Positions 16,503 through 24,963 of a stretch of 36,295 nt of DNA are shown here, piece by piece. Under the pieces are notes generated by a model. The model saw nothing but the letters and a program-made list of their open reading frames with translations. It was not told where the DNA came from and searched no databases. The stretch covers positions 1-36,295 of the forward strand of contig CANHGS010000031.1 of the NCBI GenBank assembly GCA_947460595.1, written 5' to 3'. Numbering within the stretch: the stretch's first letter is position 1; each line of letters opens with the position of its first letter. Source of the DNA: Bacteroidota bacterium. Its GTDB lineage: Bacteria > Bacteroidota > Bacteroidia > Chitinophagales > Chitinophagaceae. Both the position numbers and the translations under genes were made by a program.

Positions 16503-17516
16503 TTAAAGGGTTTCAATCAAAGAAATGGTTGTTTGAATGTCTTGAGGACTAATATTCAAATGAACAACTAGTCTCACTTGGGTGGGGGAGATAGCAATGG
16601 CTAAAATGCCATGGTCTTTTAATTTGGCGGTTAGCTGAGGGGGGGTGTAACGGCCTTTTACTTCAAATATGAGAATATTGGTTTCTACGGGGAGTATATC
16701 ACCAACAAAATCCTTCTTTGCAAGTGCTGTTTCCAGCATTTTGGTATGTCTATGGTCTTCTTCTAATCTTTGAACATTGTTTTCTAGAGCGTAAATACCA
16801 GCTGCTGCCAAATAGCCAGCCTGACGCATTCCGCCACCAAAAAGCTTTCTAACCCTTCTAGCTTTTTGAATAAAATCACGGTTACCCAATAATACACTAC
16901 CCACTGGAGCGCCAAGTCCTTTACTTAAACATACGGAAATGGTATCAAAAGTTTCCCCATACCATTTGGGTGATTCATTTTTGGCAATTATGGCATTGTA
17001 AATTCTGGCTCCATCCAGGTGTAATTTCAAATTATTTTGCAAGCAAACTTCTTTAATAGCCTGAATATCAGTAAAGTCGTAACAAGCTCCGCCACCTCTA
17101 TTAGCCGTGTTTTCCAAAGAGACCAAAGTGCTTGATGGTTTATGAATATCCACTGGATTTATTGCAGCCACTACCATATCTGCTGTGATTCTACCCCTAT
17201 CACCAGCCAATAATCTAACAGAAGCCCCTGAATTTGCTGCTATGCCACCACCTTCATATAAATAAATATGAGACATTTGATCGCAGATAACTTCATCACC
17301 TGGTCTTGTATGACATTTAATAGCTATTTGATTAGTCATGGTGCCACTTGGGCAAAAAACGGCCGCCTCCATACCAAAAATAGATGCAGTTAAAGATTCC
17401 AAGGCATTGATGGAACTGTCTTCACCAAAAACATCATCTCCAATAGGAGCTCTCATCATTGATTCGAGCATGGCAGTTCCTGGCTGGGTTACGGTATCGG
17501 AACGGAAATCAATCAT
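16503..17516 (-). CDS. ltaE: Low-specificity L-threonine aldolase
   Basis: PLP enzyme of the fold-type I beta-eliminating lyase family that cleaves L-threonine or L-allo-threonine to glycine and acetaldehyde. Features: RSDTVTQP near the N-terminus, the DDVFGED segment, the HLDGAR motif holding the Asp and Arg that contact PLP, and the lysine in [15 protein letters not shown] that forms the Schiff base (Lys206 counted from the TTG at 17537). I chose ATG 17516 because the family begins M-I-D-[FL]-RSDT; the TTG would add seven residues. A CTTATTTG element just upstream on the minus strand weakly resembles a -7 box. It is divergent from the sigma factor and followed by pgi. Confidence 0.93.
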   Translation of the reverse strand: MIDFRSDTVTQPGTAMLESMMRAPIGDDVFGEDSSINALESLTASIFGMEAAVFCPSGTMTNQIAIKCHTRPGDEVICDQMSHIYLYEGGGIAANSGASVRLLAGDRGRITADMVVAAINPVDIHKPSSTLVSLENTANRGGGACYDFTDIQAIKEVCLQNNLKLHLDGARIYNAIIAKNESPKWYGETFDTISVCLSKGLGAPVGSVLLGNRDFIQKARRVRKLFGGGMRQAGYLAAAGIYALENNVQRLEEDHRHTKMLETALAKKDFVGDILPVETNILIFEVKGRYTPPQLTAKLKDHGILAIAISPTQVRLVVHLNISPQDIQTTISLIETL

Positions 17517-17660
17517 AGAAGGCGAAGATAAACCCAAATAAGGCTTTTTTCCCTGTTAAAGAGGAGGTAATTTTATCCTCATTTAGAGGGCATATTTTGA
17601 GTTTTTTCCAAAAACCCATCATTTTTTCCACAAAAACAGACAGTTTACATGCAATATTCT

Positions 17661-17668
17661 TACTTTTG
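17661..17668 (+). promoter_or_regulatory. Candidate -7 box for primary sigma factor gene
   Basis: TACTTTTG matches TAnnTTTG exactly, 103 bp before the sigma factor ATG, implying a leader of roughly 90-100 nt. No good -33 TTG is found at 17-23 bp upstream. The leader itself holds no obvious hairpin. Confidence 0.4.
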
Positions 17669-17771
17669 CAGGCTCTGAAAAAGACATTTGCACTTTAACT
17701 AAGTTCAAACAGTTTTTGTATAACAATTCTGGTCTTTTCAACGTTTTTATTTATTCAGATAATTATTCATT

Positions 17772-18629
17772 ATGAGGCAGCTCAAAATTGCTACCCAGAT
17801 TACCAACCGCGATTCACAGGCAGTTGAAAAGTATCTCCAGGAAATTTCAAAGATTCCTATGATTACCCCTGAGGAGGAAACAACCCTCGCCCAGAAAATC
17901 AAAATGGGTGATCAACGGGCTTTGGATAAACTGGTACAAGCCAACCTTAGGTTTGTGGTATCTGTGGCTAAGCAATACCAACACCAGGGATTATCTCTAA
18001 GTGATTTGATCAACGAGGGTAATCTAGGTTTGATAAAAGCGGCACAGAGATTTGATGAGACCAAGGGTTTCAAATTTATTTCTTACGCCGTATGGTGGAT
18101 CCGTCAATCTATTTTGCAAGCTTTGGCTGAACAAGGAAGATTGGTTCGTTTGCCTCAGAACAAAATTGGTACTTACAACAAGGCCAATAAAGCTTACATG
18201 GCTTTTGAACAAGAACACGAGCGTGAACCTTCTACGGAAGAATTAGCTGAGATTCTTGAAATGAGTGAAACAGAAATCAATAATATTTTCCAATCAAATA
18301 CCCGTCACACTTCATTGGATGCTCCTGTACACGAGGCTGAAGACGTTGCCATGGGCGATTTGTTAGAAGGTAGTGATGATACTGACGAAGACGTCATGAA
18401 GGATTCCTTACGTGAAGAGATTCGCAGGGTATTAAAATCACTTAGTCCAAGAGAAGCAGAAATTGTAAATGCTTATTTTGGTTTGGATGGTGAAAACGGA
18501 GTAACCATTGAGCAAATAGGAATGAAATACGATTTAACAAAAGAGCGTATTCGTCAAATTAAAGAACGCGCCATCAAACGTTTGCAAAAAGCCAGATACA
18601 GCAATGCGCTGAAAGCATATTTGGGATAA
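17772..18629 (+). CDS. rpoD: Primary RNA polymerase sigma factor (short, sigma-70)
   Basis: Bacteroidota-type housekeeping sigma factor of 285 residues, lacking region 1.1 and the non-conserved insert of proteobacterial RpoD. Region 1.2 begins near residue 14 (SQAVEKYLQEISKIPMIT). Region 2 covers about 50-120, with NLRFVVSVAKQY, DLINEGNLGLIKAAQRFD and the -10-binding FISYAVWWIRQSI. Region 3 is about 130-200. Region 4 ends with the helix-turn-helix ERIRQIKERAIKRLQKARYS at about 258-277. This class recognises TTTG/TAnnTTTG promoters rather than -35/-10 of E. coli, consistent with the promoters in this window. It is monocistronic, closed by the terminator at 18646. Confidence 0.96.
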   Translation: MRQLKIATQITNRDSQAVEKYLQEISKIPMITPEEETTLAQKIKMGDQRALDKLVQANLRFVVSVAKQYQHQGLSLSDLINEGNLGLIKAAQRFDETKGFKFISYAVWWIRQSILQALAEQGRLVRLPQNKIGTYNKANKAYMAFEQEHEREPSTEELAEILEMSETEINNIFQSNTRHTSLDAPVHEAEDVAMGDLLEGSDDTDEDVMKDSLREEIRRVLKSLSPREAEIVNAYFGLDGENGVTIEQIGMKYDLTKERIRQIKERAIKRLQKARYSNALKAYLG

Positions 18630-18645
18630 ACCCCATTATTATTTC

Positions 18646-18684
18646 AAAGCCCTTCTGTAGCAACAGAAGGGCTTTGTTGTTTTA
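18646..18684 (+). terminator. Intrinsic terminator after rpoD
   Basis: A 13-bp perfect stem, AAAGCCCTTCTGT (18646-18658) with ACAGAAGGGCTTT (18663-18675), AGCA loop, followed by GTTGTTTT. It is 17 bp after the sigma factor stop. Confidence 0.92.
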
Positions 18685-18733
18685 ATACCCTTCAAATGGG
18701 AACAATCTAAGACAACTGTTGTTATACTTATAA

Positions 18734-18741
18734 TAACTTTG
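18734..18741 (+). promoter_or_regulatory. -7 box immediately before DUF4249 gene
   Basis: TAACTTTG matches TAnnTTTG exactly and ends only 4 bp before the ATG at 18746. If used, the transcript would be leaderless or nearly so. No strong -33 TTG lies at the usual spacing (the nearest TTG is at 18719-18721, too close). Confidence 0.35.
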
Positions 18742-18745
18742 AATC

Positions 18746-19627
18746 ATGTTTAAGCAACTATATTTTATTGTAATCATGCTTTTGCTGGTTTCCTGTGAAA
18801 AGGATATCAATTTGGTACCTGATGCTTCTACGCCTAAATTGGTAGTGGATGCAGAAATTGAAAATGGACTGGCTCCCATAGTCATTTTAACCCAGTCAAC
18901 TGGTTATTATGCCAACATTGACTCCAGCGTACTGAACAATAGTTTTATTCATAATGTATCATTAACCATTAGTAATGGGACCAAAACCCATACTTTAAAA
19001 GAATATAAATTGCCTGTAAAAGAGGGATTTATTTATTATTATAGTAATGACCCTACTAATGCTAGTTCCGCATTTATGGGAGAATTTGGTAAACAGTATA
19101 TTTTAAAAGTAAATTATAATAACAGTAATTATACCGCCATTACCCAAATACCAAATTTGGTTAAAAAAATGGATTCGCTATGGTCAATACCTATTTATCC
19201 CATGGCAGATTCTCAACAAGTTAAACTCATGACTAAAGTGTCTGATCCTCCGGGCTTGGGTAATTATATCCGTTATTTTACAAAGCAAAATTCGGGTTCA
19301 TTTTTACCAGGTCAAAACAGTGTATTTGATGATCAGGTGATTGATGGTAAAACTTATAACGTACAAGTAGATCGCGGTGTTAACCGCAACCTGCCTAGAG
19401 AAAGGGACAATTATGGTTTTTTTCTAAAAGGAGATACGGTAAGTGTTAAATTCTGCAATATCAATAAAGCAGGTTATGATTTTTGGAGAACCTGGGAATT
19501 TGCTTTTTCCAGTATTGGTAATCCCTTTTCTTCTCCTGGGAAAGTATTAGGAAATATAGACAATGGGGCATTGGGTGCTTTTACCGGCTATGCTGCCCAA
19601 TATAAGAGCCTGATTATCCCCAAATAG
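18746..19627 (+). CDS. DUF4249 lipoprotein
   Basis: A 293-residue secreted lipoprotein. The N-terminus has Lys3, a hydrophobic stretch and the lipobox LVSC with Cys17, followed by EKD. The mature part, beginning PKLVVDAEIENGLAPIVILTQS and ending GYAAQYKSLIIPK, resembles the Bacteroidota DUF4249 family, beta-rich outer-membrane-associated lipoproteins usually found next to TonB-dependent receptors. No such receptor is adjacent here, so it stands alone between the rpoD terminator and trxB. Function unknown. The ATG at 18746 gives a complete signal; the Met at residue 11 would cut it too short. Confidence 0.82.
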   Translation: MFKQLYFIVIMLLLVSCEKDINLVPDASTPKLVVDAEIENGLAPIVILTQSTGYYANIDSSVLNNSFIHNVSLTISNGTKTHTLKEYKLPVKEGFIYYYSNDPTNASSAFMGEFGKQYILKVNYNNSNYTAITQIPNLVKKMDSLWSIPIYPMADSQQVKLMTKVSDPPGLGNYIRYFTKQNSGSFLPGQNSVFDDQVIDGKTYNVQVDRGVNRNLPRERDNYGFFLKGDTVSVKFCNINKAGYDFWRTWEFAFSSIGNPFSSPGKVLGNIDNGALGAFTGYAAQYKSLIIPK

Positions 19628-19673
19628 TACGTAATTGTGTACAATCCTATCCCTTAAGATGGGCTTTGCCCTT

Positions 19674-19681
19674 TATTTTTG
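19674..19681 (+). promoter_or_regulatory. Candidate -7 box for trxB operon
   Basis: TATTTTTG matches TAnnTTTG exactly and ends 20 bp before the ATG at 19702. It overlaps the longest open frame of trxB (TTG at 19666), so it argues for the shorter start. The -33 element is not clear. Confidence 0.4.
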
Positions 19682-19701
19682 TAAGTTCTAAAATGATAAA
19701 A

Positions 19702-20649
19702 ATGTCAAATCAAGTTTCAGAGAAAGTGCATGTGTTGATCATAGGTTCCGGACCAGCAGGATATACCGCAGCTATTTATGCGGCTAGGGCCAATATGAAG
19801 CCCCTATTATACCAAGGACTTCAACCAGGCGGTCAATTAACCATTACTACGGAAGTAGAAAATTATCCGGGATATGCAGATGGGGTTCAAGGACCTGAAA
19901 TGATGGTTCATTTTGAAAAACAAGCAGCGCGTATGGGTGCCGATATTCGTTATGGGTTGGCTACCAAAGTAGATTTTAGTGTACGACCTTTTAAAGTGGA
20001 AATTGACGAAGAAAAATGGATTGAAGCCGATTCCATTATCATATCTACTGGTGCATCCGCCAAATGGCTTGGTTTGGAAAGTGAGCAACGTTTAAATGGT
20101 TTTGGGGTAAGTGCCTGTGCGGTTTGTGACGGATTCTTTTTCCGTGGTAAAGAAGTGGCAATTGTAGGTGCGGGTGATACTGCAGCAGAAGAAGCACTTT
20201 ATTTATCTAAGCTTTGTACTACTGTTCATATGGTTGTTAGAAGAGATCAAATGCGCGCTAGTAAAGTAATGCAAGATCGTGTTTTGAATACTCCCAATAT
20301 TAAAGTTTACTGGAATAGTGTAACCGATGAAATTTTAGGAGCAAACAAAGTGGATGGGGTTAGGTTAATGAATACTGTAACACAAGAAAAAACAGAGATT
20401 CCGGTAAGTGGATTTTTTGTAGCCATTGGGCACGAACCCAATAGTGGTATTTTCAAAGACTTTATTGAGATGGATGAAACTGGATATATCCAAACCATAC
20501 CTGGTACAACAAAAACCAATGTTCCAGGGGTTTTTGCCGCGGGCGATGTACAAGACAAAAACTATCGTCAAGCAGTTACAGCTGCTGGAAGTGGTTGTAT
20601 GGCTGCTCTTGACGCGGAGCGATATTTGACCGCCAACGGATTGGCATAA
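19702..20649 (+). CDS. trxB: Thioredoxin-disulfide reductase
   Basis: Flavoprotein that reduces thioredoxin with NADPH in the cytoplasm. Numbered from the chosen ATG (315 residues, beginning MSNQVSEKVHVLIIG): FAD-binding GSGPAG at 15-20, redox centre CAVC with Cys139 and Cys142, NADPH-binding GAGDTA at 156-161 followed by the VVRRD basic patch, and the C-terminal FAD motif AAGDV. This is the low-molecular-weight TrxB type. The frame also offers ATG at 19693 and TTG at 19666, but these fall too close to or inside the candidate promoter. It is the first gene of a four-gene unit with folB, a TPR gene and an acyl-CoA-binding protein. Confidence 0.96.
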   Translation: MSNQVSEKVHVLIIGSGPAGYTAAIYAARANMKPLLYQGLQPGGQLTITTEVENYPGYADGVQGPEMMVHFEKQAARMGADIRYGLATKVDFSVRPFKVEIDEEKWIEADSIIISTGASAKWLGLESEQRLNGFGVSACAVCDGFFFRGKEVAIVGAGDTAAEEALYLSKLCTTVHMVVRRDQMRASKVMQDRVLNTPNIKVYWNSVTDEILGANKVDGVRLMNTVTQEKTEIPVSGFFVAIGHEPNSGIFKDFIEMDETGYIQTIPGTTKTNVPGVFAAGDVQDKNYRQAVTAAGSGCMAALDAERYLTANGLA

Positions 20650-20658
20650 ATCTAAGCA

Positions 20659-21027
20659 ATGCTGACCATTCATTTAAAGTCTATTAGATGCTTAGCCAAC
20701 CACGGTATTTTTGCCGAGGAGAAAATTCTGGGTAATGAGTATGAAGTTGATATTTTAATTCAATGTGCTACCAAAATGGGTATTATTCAACATTTGAATG
20801 AAACCATTGATTATGCTACAGTATACCAATTGTTGCAAAAGAGAATGCAAAAACCTACACCCTTATTGGAAACCATTGCTAGTGATTTTTCCAATATGAT
20901 CCTGCAAGATTTTCCTTTGGCCCAATCAATCCGATTTAGCATTCATAAGATGCATCCACCTATTGAGGGATTGGTTGGTCAAGTTGGCGTGATTTTTGAA
21001 TTGGATAGGTCACAATTAAATCATTGA
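20659..21027 (+). CDS. folB: Dihydroneopterin aldolase
   Basis: Folate biosynthesis enzyme converting 7,8-dihydroneopterin to 6-hydroxymethyl-dihydropterin and glycolaldehyde. The 122-residue length fits. Family features are the N-terminal HLKSIRCLANHGIFAEEKILG segment with the substrate-binding Glu, the LLETIASDF helix, and the catalytic Lys in FSIHKMHPPIEG. It begins 9 bp after trxB and ends 1 bp before the TPR gene, so it is clearly co-transcribed. A second folate enzyme, the cyclo-ligase, lies at 24960. Confidence 0.93.
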   Translation: MLTIHLKSIRCLANHGIFAEEKILGNEYEVDILIQCATKMGIIQHLNETIDYATVYQLLQKRMQKPTPLLETIASDFSNMILQDFPLAQSIRFSIHKMHPPIEGLVGQVGVIFELDRSQLNH

Positions 21028-21028
21028 T

Positions 21029-21781
21029 ATGAAATATCTGCTGGTTATATTAGCTAGTCTTTTGTGGAATATGGCATCTGCACAGGAGGTAACCATTTTT
21101 CTCAAAGAAGCGGACAATTTTGAACGCCAGGTAAAAGAACCGGAAGCTTTGGACAAATACAAACAGGTATTGGCTGTGGAACCAGCTAATCTAAAAGCCT
21201 TGGTAAAAGCAGCAGAATTACATGCTTCAATAGGAGGCCGTCAAAATGATAAAAATACCAAGCGTCTTTATTTGGAAACCGCAATGGTCTTGGCAAAAAA
21301 AGCCTTTGAAACCAATCCTAAAAACGCAGACGCCAATTATGTCATGGCCATGGCTTCAGGAAAGATGACGGATATTGAAACGGAGAATAAGAAGATTGTG
21401 GCTTTTGTAAAAGACGTGAAAACTTATACGGAAGCTGCCATTGCTTTGCAACCCAATCACGCCAAAGCCTATTATAGTTTGGGCAAATGGCATTATGAGA
21501 TGGTGAACCTTTCTGGCGTTAAGAAGGTAGCTGTTAAACTATTCTATGGTGGATTACCCAATGGAGACTTAGATTCAGCCATTACTTATTTTGAGAAATG
21601 CAAGAGTTTAGATCCTTATTTTGTGTTGAATTATCTAGACTTAGCAAAAGCGTATAGAGACAATCATCGTCCTACCCAAGCCATTGAAGTATTGAATAAA
21701 TTGGTCAAATTACCCGTAAGAACTGCCGATGACCCAGCTTTAAAAGCAGAAGGAGCTAAACTATTAGAATCCATTCAATAA
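21029..21781 (+). CDS. Secreted TPR protein, RMDN-like
   Basis: 250 residues with a signal peptide (residues 1-18, cleavage after ASA before Gln19), then helical TPR-type repeats. The region 148-210, with YYSLGKWHYEM, KLFYGGLPNGDLDSAITYFE, LDPYFVLNYLDLAKAY and then KLPVRTADD, strongly resembles the conserved part of the eukaryotic regulator of microtubule dynamics (RMDN/FAM82) family, where a W-x-Y-E block is followed by a Phe-Gly-x-x-P linker and a LPV-x-T-x-D-D end. This resemblance is from memory and needs a profile search. Location is probably periplasmic. It starts 1 bp after folB and lies 24 bp before the acyl-CoA-binding gene. Confidence 0.8.
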   Translation: MKYLLVILASLLWNMASAQEVTIFLKEADNFERQVKEPEALDKYKQVLAVEPANLKALVKAAELHASIGGRQNDKNTKRLYLETAMVLAKKAFETNPKNADANYVMAMASGKMTDIETENKKIVAFVKDVKTYTEAAIALQPNHAKAYYSLGKWHYEMVNLSGVKKVAVKLFYGGLPNGDLDSAITYFEKCKSLDPYFVLNYLDLAKAYRDNHRPTQAIEVLNKLVKLPVRTADDPALKAEGAKLLESIQ

Positions 21782-21805
21782 TACTAACTTGTAAAAAAAA
21801 TTACC

Positions 21806-22063
21806 ATGTCTTTAGAAGCCCTATTTCAAGAAGCCGCTGCACTCAGCAAAACCTTATCTGAAAAACCAGATAATGAAACCTTGTTAAAACTCTATTCCTT
21901 GTACAAACAAGGTTCAGAAGGAGATACCCAAGAAAGTGGACCTTCCAATCCCTTTGATTTTGTAGCCAAGTTCAAACACGAGGCTTGGGCAAAATTGCAA
22001 GGTATGAGCAAGGAAGACGCCATGCAACAATACATAGATTTGGTGAAGCAATTAAAAGGCTAA
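21806..22063 (+). CDS. Acyl-CoA-binding protein
   Basis: 85-residue ACBP-family protein, a four-helix bundle that binds long-chain acyl-CoA in the cytoplasm. Ligand residues of the family are present: Tyr30, Tyr33, Lys34 (LYSLYKQGSEGD), Lys57 (FKHEAWAKLQG) and Tyr76 (SKEDAMQQYIDLVKQL), matching bovine Tyr28, Tyr31, Lys32, Lys54 and Tyr73. ACBP is common in eukaryotes but patchy in bacteria. It has no signal peptide. It is the last gene of the trxB-folB-TPR unit and is followed by a terminator. Confidence 0.93.
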   Translation: MSLEALFQEAAALSKTLSEKPDNETLLKLYSLYKQGSEGDTQESGPSNPFDFVAKFKHEAWAKLQGMSKEDAMQQYIDLVKQLKG

Positions 22064-22104
22064 ACCAATAATCATATTTCCAGATTTTCCTAAAGAAAAG
22101 CATT

Positions 22105-22137
22105 GGGCAGCAAGATTTTGCTGCCCTTTATATTTTT
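22105..22137 (+). terminator. Intrinsic terminator after ACBP gene
   Basis: A 9-bp stem GGGCAGCAA (22105-22113) with TTGCTGCCC (22118-22126) and a GATT loop, followed by TTTATATTTTT. The T tract runs into the stop codon of the convergent MATE gene. Confidence 0.88.
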
Positions 22138-23486
22138 AAAGTCTTCCACTTTCCAGATTGTACGTACCAATAAGAAGGAATTATAATAGATGTCCAATAA
22201 ATAATCTCACTTCCCCAGCCCCAAGTAATGGGTAATTGCATTTTCTCCAATATCGTGTATACATAAACGCAATAAAGGATAATGGCCACAAATTCAGTGG
22301 CTAGGTTCATGCTACTATTGCCTGTGCCTGTAACCGCATTCATCCAAACAACTGACACAGACATTAATATAAGTGCAAAGGACACCACCCGTAAAACAGG
22401 AATACCAGCTTGAATAAAGTCTTCCCCTTGACCATAAATTGACAAGAATGCGTGTGGAAATAGGTTGAGTATTAGACAAACTGAGATGGCAAATCCCACA
22501 CTCCAAGTCATGATTTTTCTTATCAAAGGCAGCACTTCATCTAGTTTTCCCTGCCCAATCACATTACTCACCATGGTATTGGTGGTGGCGGCAAAGGCCC
22601 AAGTGAAGCAGCCAAAAAAGCCAAATATATTGCGCATGGTGTTAGAAACCGCTAAGTCTCGGGCACCATGGTGTTCAATTAAAATATAAAAGAATTCCCA
22701 GCTGATAATGCTAATGGCGTGTTGGGCAATTAGGGGGGCAGATTGTACCACAATTAATTTGCTATTCTTTGGCTCAAAATCCCAGGACTGGAATAAGTGT
22801 AATTGCTTGTTGATTCCTTTAAGCTTTAATACCAGAATTAAAACTAATAATCCGGCAACTTCTGAAATAATGGAGGCATAAGCTGCTCCATTAAAACCCA
22901 ATTGTGGTAATCCCAATTTGCCATAAATCAGGGTATAGTCAAAAAAGACATTGACAATGGCTTCTGTAGCAGTACCAATAATCAAATAATTGGTTTGATT
23001 GGTGCCCACCAATAAGGCATTGCGCATTTGGTAGATATATAAAAAGGGCAGACCTAGTATTCGAATATTCAAAAACTGAACGGCTTTTTGCACCCTGGCA
23101 GGGTCATGCAAGGACCAACCCAAAACAATGGGAGCCAAAAACCAGGTGATTAAAATACCCAAAACGGCAAAAACAAGGGAGATGAAAATTCCTTGAGTAA
23201 AGAGTTTGCCAATTTCATTAACCCTATTTTCTCCTGCTCTTCTAGAAATTAGGGCCTGTAAACCATTGTTTAAACCATGACCCACCACAGCAAAAATGAG
23301 GTAATAAACCCCTGTAATGCCCGCTAATCCTAGGGATTCCTGACCCAAACCACCCAAAAAGATATTATTGGTAATAAAATTCAGCTGGGGAACCATAATG
23401 GCCAAGCTGATGGGCAGGGCAATCCGCAGGATCTGTTTGTGTCCCGTACTAACTTGTAAATTGATCTCTTGTGACAGATTGCTCAT
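22128..23486 (-). CDS. MATE family efflux transporter
   Basis: 452 residues with about 12 transmembrane helices in two homologous halves, as in multidrug and toxin extrusion (Na+ or H+ driven) transporters. Family features include the N-terminal LRIALPISLAIMVPQLNFITNNIFLG segment and the mid-protein WAFAATTNTMVSNVIGQGKLDE. It could also be a DinF-type exporter; the substrate cannot be told. It is transcribed alone. A TACTTTG element (23495-23501, minus strand), one base short of the TAnnTTTG spacing, ends only 8 bp before the ATG and looks like the -7 of a very short leader. Confidence 0.9.
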   Translation of the reverse strand: MSNLSQEINLQVSTGHKQILRIALPISLAIMVPQLNFITNNIFLGGLGQESLGLAGITGVYYLIFAVVGHGLNNGLQALISRRAGENRVNEIGKLFTQGIFISLVFAVLGILITWFLAPIVLGWSLHDPARVQKAVQFLNIRILGLPFLYIYQMRNALLVGTNQTNYLIIGTATEAIVNVFFDYTLIYGKLGLPQLGFNGAAYASIISEVAGLLVLILVLKLKGINKQLHLFQSWDFEPKNSKLIVVQSAPLIAQHAISIISWEFFYILIEHHGARDLAVSNTMRNIFGFFGCFTWAFAATTNTMVSNVIGQGKLDEVLPLIRKIMTWSVGFAISVCLILNLFPHAFLSIYGQGEDFIQAGIPVLRVVSFALILMSVSVVWMNAVTGTGNSSMNLATEFVAIILYCVYVYTILEKMQLPITWGWGSEIIYWTSIIIPSYWYVQSGKWKTLKI

Positions 23487-23575
23487 AGAAGCTGCAAAGT
23501 AAGAATTTTAAACCCTGTATAAATCGCTTTCCATCCCTCAGCGTTTTTTTATATCATTGCATAAGAATTTTTATT

Positions 23576-24421
23576 ATGGTTCATAAGTTGACAGGTTTAT
23601 ACGGGGACAAACAGGTCTATGCACCAAAGAACACGGACCAGCTTGGATTGGAGATAGGAAAAGACCAATTGGTCTTACTTGTCAAAGACACCATTAGCAA
23701 TCGAATTGAAGCCATAGAAATTTTTGAATTAGAAAAAAATAAGTTAGACTGGACCGATATTTTTTTTGAAATAAAACAGCAATCACAATTATTGGGGTTC
23801 AATTTTTCCTCTACCAATGTCTTTTACAACTTTGAAGAAGCTTTAATGATGCCCTTGGGTAAACTAAGCGCAACAGCCTCTGAAGAATACCTCAACTTGG
23901 TTTTTGGCAATGCCGACAAATTGATCATTAAATATGACCTGTTTCAAAGTAATGTACCCTTTGTAACGGTGTATAGGATTAAGCAAGCTATTTTAGATTT
24001 ACTCAATAGAAATTTTCTCTTATTTAATGCACAGCATTTATATACCAGTATCTTAAACGATGTGATGAGCCGTCACAACCTGCCAAGCGTGTTTATGAAA
24101 CTGATTATTCATTGTCATCATGCTATTTTTATTTTTGTAAAGGATGGGCAATTGCAGTTGATCCAGAATTTTCAATACCAGTCTCAGGATGATATCTTGT
24201 ATTATATACTTAATGTGGTCCAACAATCTGGATTATCTGCTTTGCAAACCCAATTGGAAATCAGTGGCTTGATTGATTTACTACCAAGTTTAGAAACGCA
24301 ATTGAAACTATCTTTTGGCATTATTACCTATGACCAAGTTCCTTTAGATAGTATTCCATCTCAGGGTGTCTCGGATTTTCAAGCACATCATTTTACGCCA
24401 TTTTACAAATTAATGGTATGA
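23576..24421 (+). CDS. DUF3822 family protein
   Basis: A 281-residue protein of the Bacteroidota-specific DUF3822 family. It has no signal peptide or membrane segment. The conserved block FNSSTNVFYNFEEALMMP-like region near residues 75-92 and the LNRNFLLFNAQHLYTSIL region near 141-158 are visible. Function is not established. It overlaps rsmD by 4 bp (ATGA), so the two are translationally coupled; the usual neighbour in this phylum is rsmD, hinting at a link to rRNA modification or ribosome assembly (inferred). Confidence 0.78.
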   Translation: MVHKLTGLYGDKQVYAPKNTDQLGLEIGKDQLVLLVKDTISNRIEAIEIFELEKNKLDWTDIFFEIKQQSQLLGFNFSSTNVFYNFEEALMMPLGKLSATASEEYLNLVFGNADKLIIKYDLFQSNVPFVTVYRIKQAILDLLNRNFLLFNAQHLYTSILNDVMSRHNLPSVFMKLIIHCHHAIFIFVKDGQLQLIQNFQYQSQDDILYYILNVVQQSGLSALQTQLEISGLIDLLPSLETQLKLSFGIITYDQVPLDSIPSQGVSDFQAHHFTPFYKLMV

Positions 24422-24963
24422 GAATAATTTCAGGAAAATGGGGTGGAAGAAGAATTCATCCGCCTACCAATATGCCCCATACCAGACCTACCACAGATAT
24501 TGCAAAGGAAGGTTTGTTCAATATTTTACAAAATAGGATTGATTTTCAAGATGCCAAAACCTTAGACCTATTTGGTGGCACTGGTTGTATTAGTTATGAA
24601 TTGGCTTCAAGAGGTGCATCTGAACTAACCATTATTGAGAAGGATCCCATCATGCATGGTTTTATTAAAAAGAATTGTGCGATGCTAGGAGTTGAAAATG
24701 TTCAGTTATTAAAAATGGATGTGTTTGCCTTTTTACAATCAGCACAAAGCCAGTTTGATTTTATTTTTGCTGGACCTCCTTATGCATTGGGGCCAATAGA
24801 TGAAATTCCAAAAATCATTGAGCAAAAACAGTTAATTGCCAAGGGTGGGATTTTTGTATTAGAGCATACCCCCAGAAACCAATATGAGAAAATGGCTTCC
24901 TTTTCTTTTCAAAGAAATTATGGAACCACCGTATTCTCTTTTTTTGTGAATATTACCCCATGA
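24418..24963 (+). CDS. rsmD: 16S rRNA (guanine966-N2)-methyltransferase RsmD-like
   Basis: SAM-dependent methyltransferase expected to methylate G966 of 16S rRNA. Residues 1-6 MRIISG, then RPTTDIAKEGLFNIL (23-37), SAM motif I LDLFGGTGCIS (49-59) and acidic motif II IIEKD (72-76) are all present, and length (181) is normal. The catalytic motif IV, normally [ND]PP[YF], reads FAGPPYALG at 117-125: Gly119 stands where Asp is expected. Codons are clean (GCT GGA CCT CCT TAT), so a frameshift is excluded. Either the site tolerates this or activity is altered. It overlaps both neighbours by 4 bp within the DUF3822-rnr operon. Confidence 0.9.
   Translation: MRIISGKWGGRRIHPPTNMPHTRPTTDIAKEGLFNILQNRIDFQDAKTLDLFGGTGCISYELASRGASELTIIEKDPIMHGFIKKNCAMLGVENVQLLKMDVFAFLQSAQSQFDFIFAGPPYALGPIDEIPKIIEQKQLIAKGGIFVLEHTPRNQYEKMASFSFQRNYGTTVFSFFVNITP

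Noticed and set aside
14813..16516. TTG start of pgi overlapping the aldolase gene
   Set aside because: The ATG 42 bp downstream matches the family N-terminus and removes the overlap.
19661..19680. Terminator between DUF4249 and trxB (GGGC-TTT-GCCC with T-rich tail)
   Set aside because: The stem is only 4 bp and the T-rich tail overlaps the trxB -7 box, so it is too weak to call.
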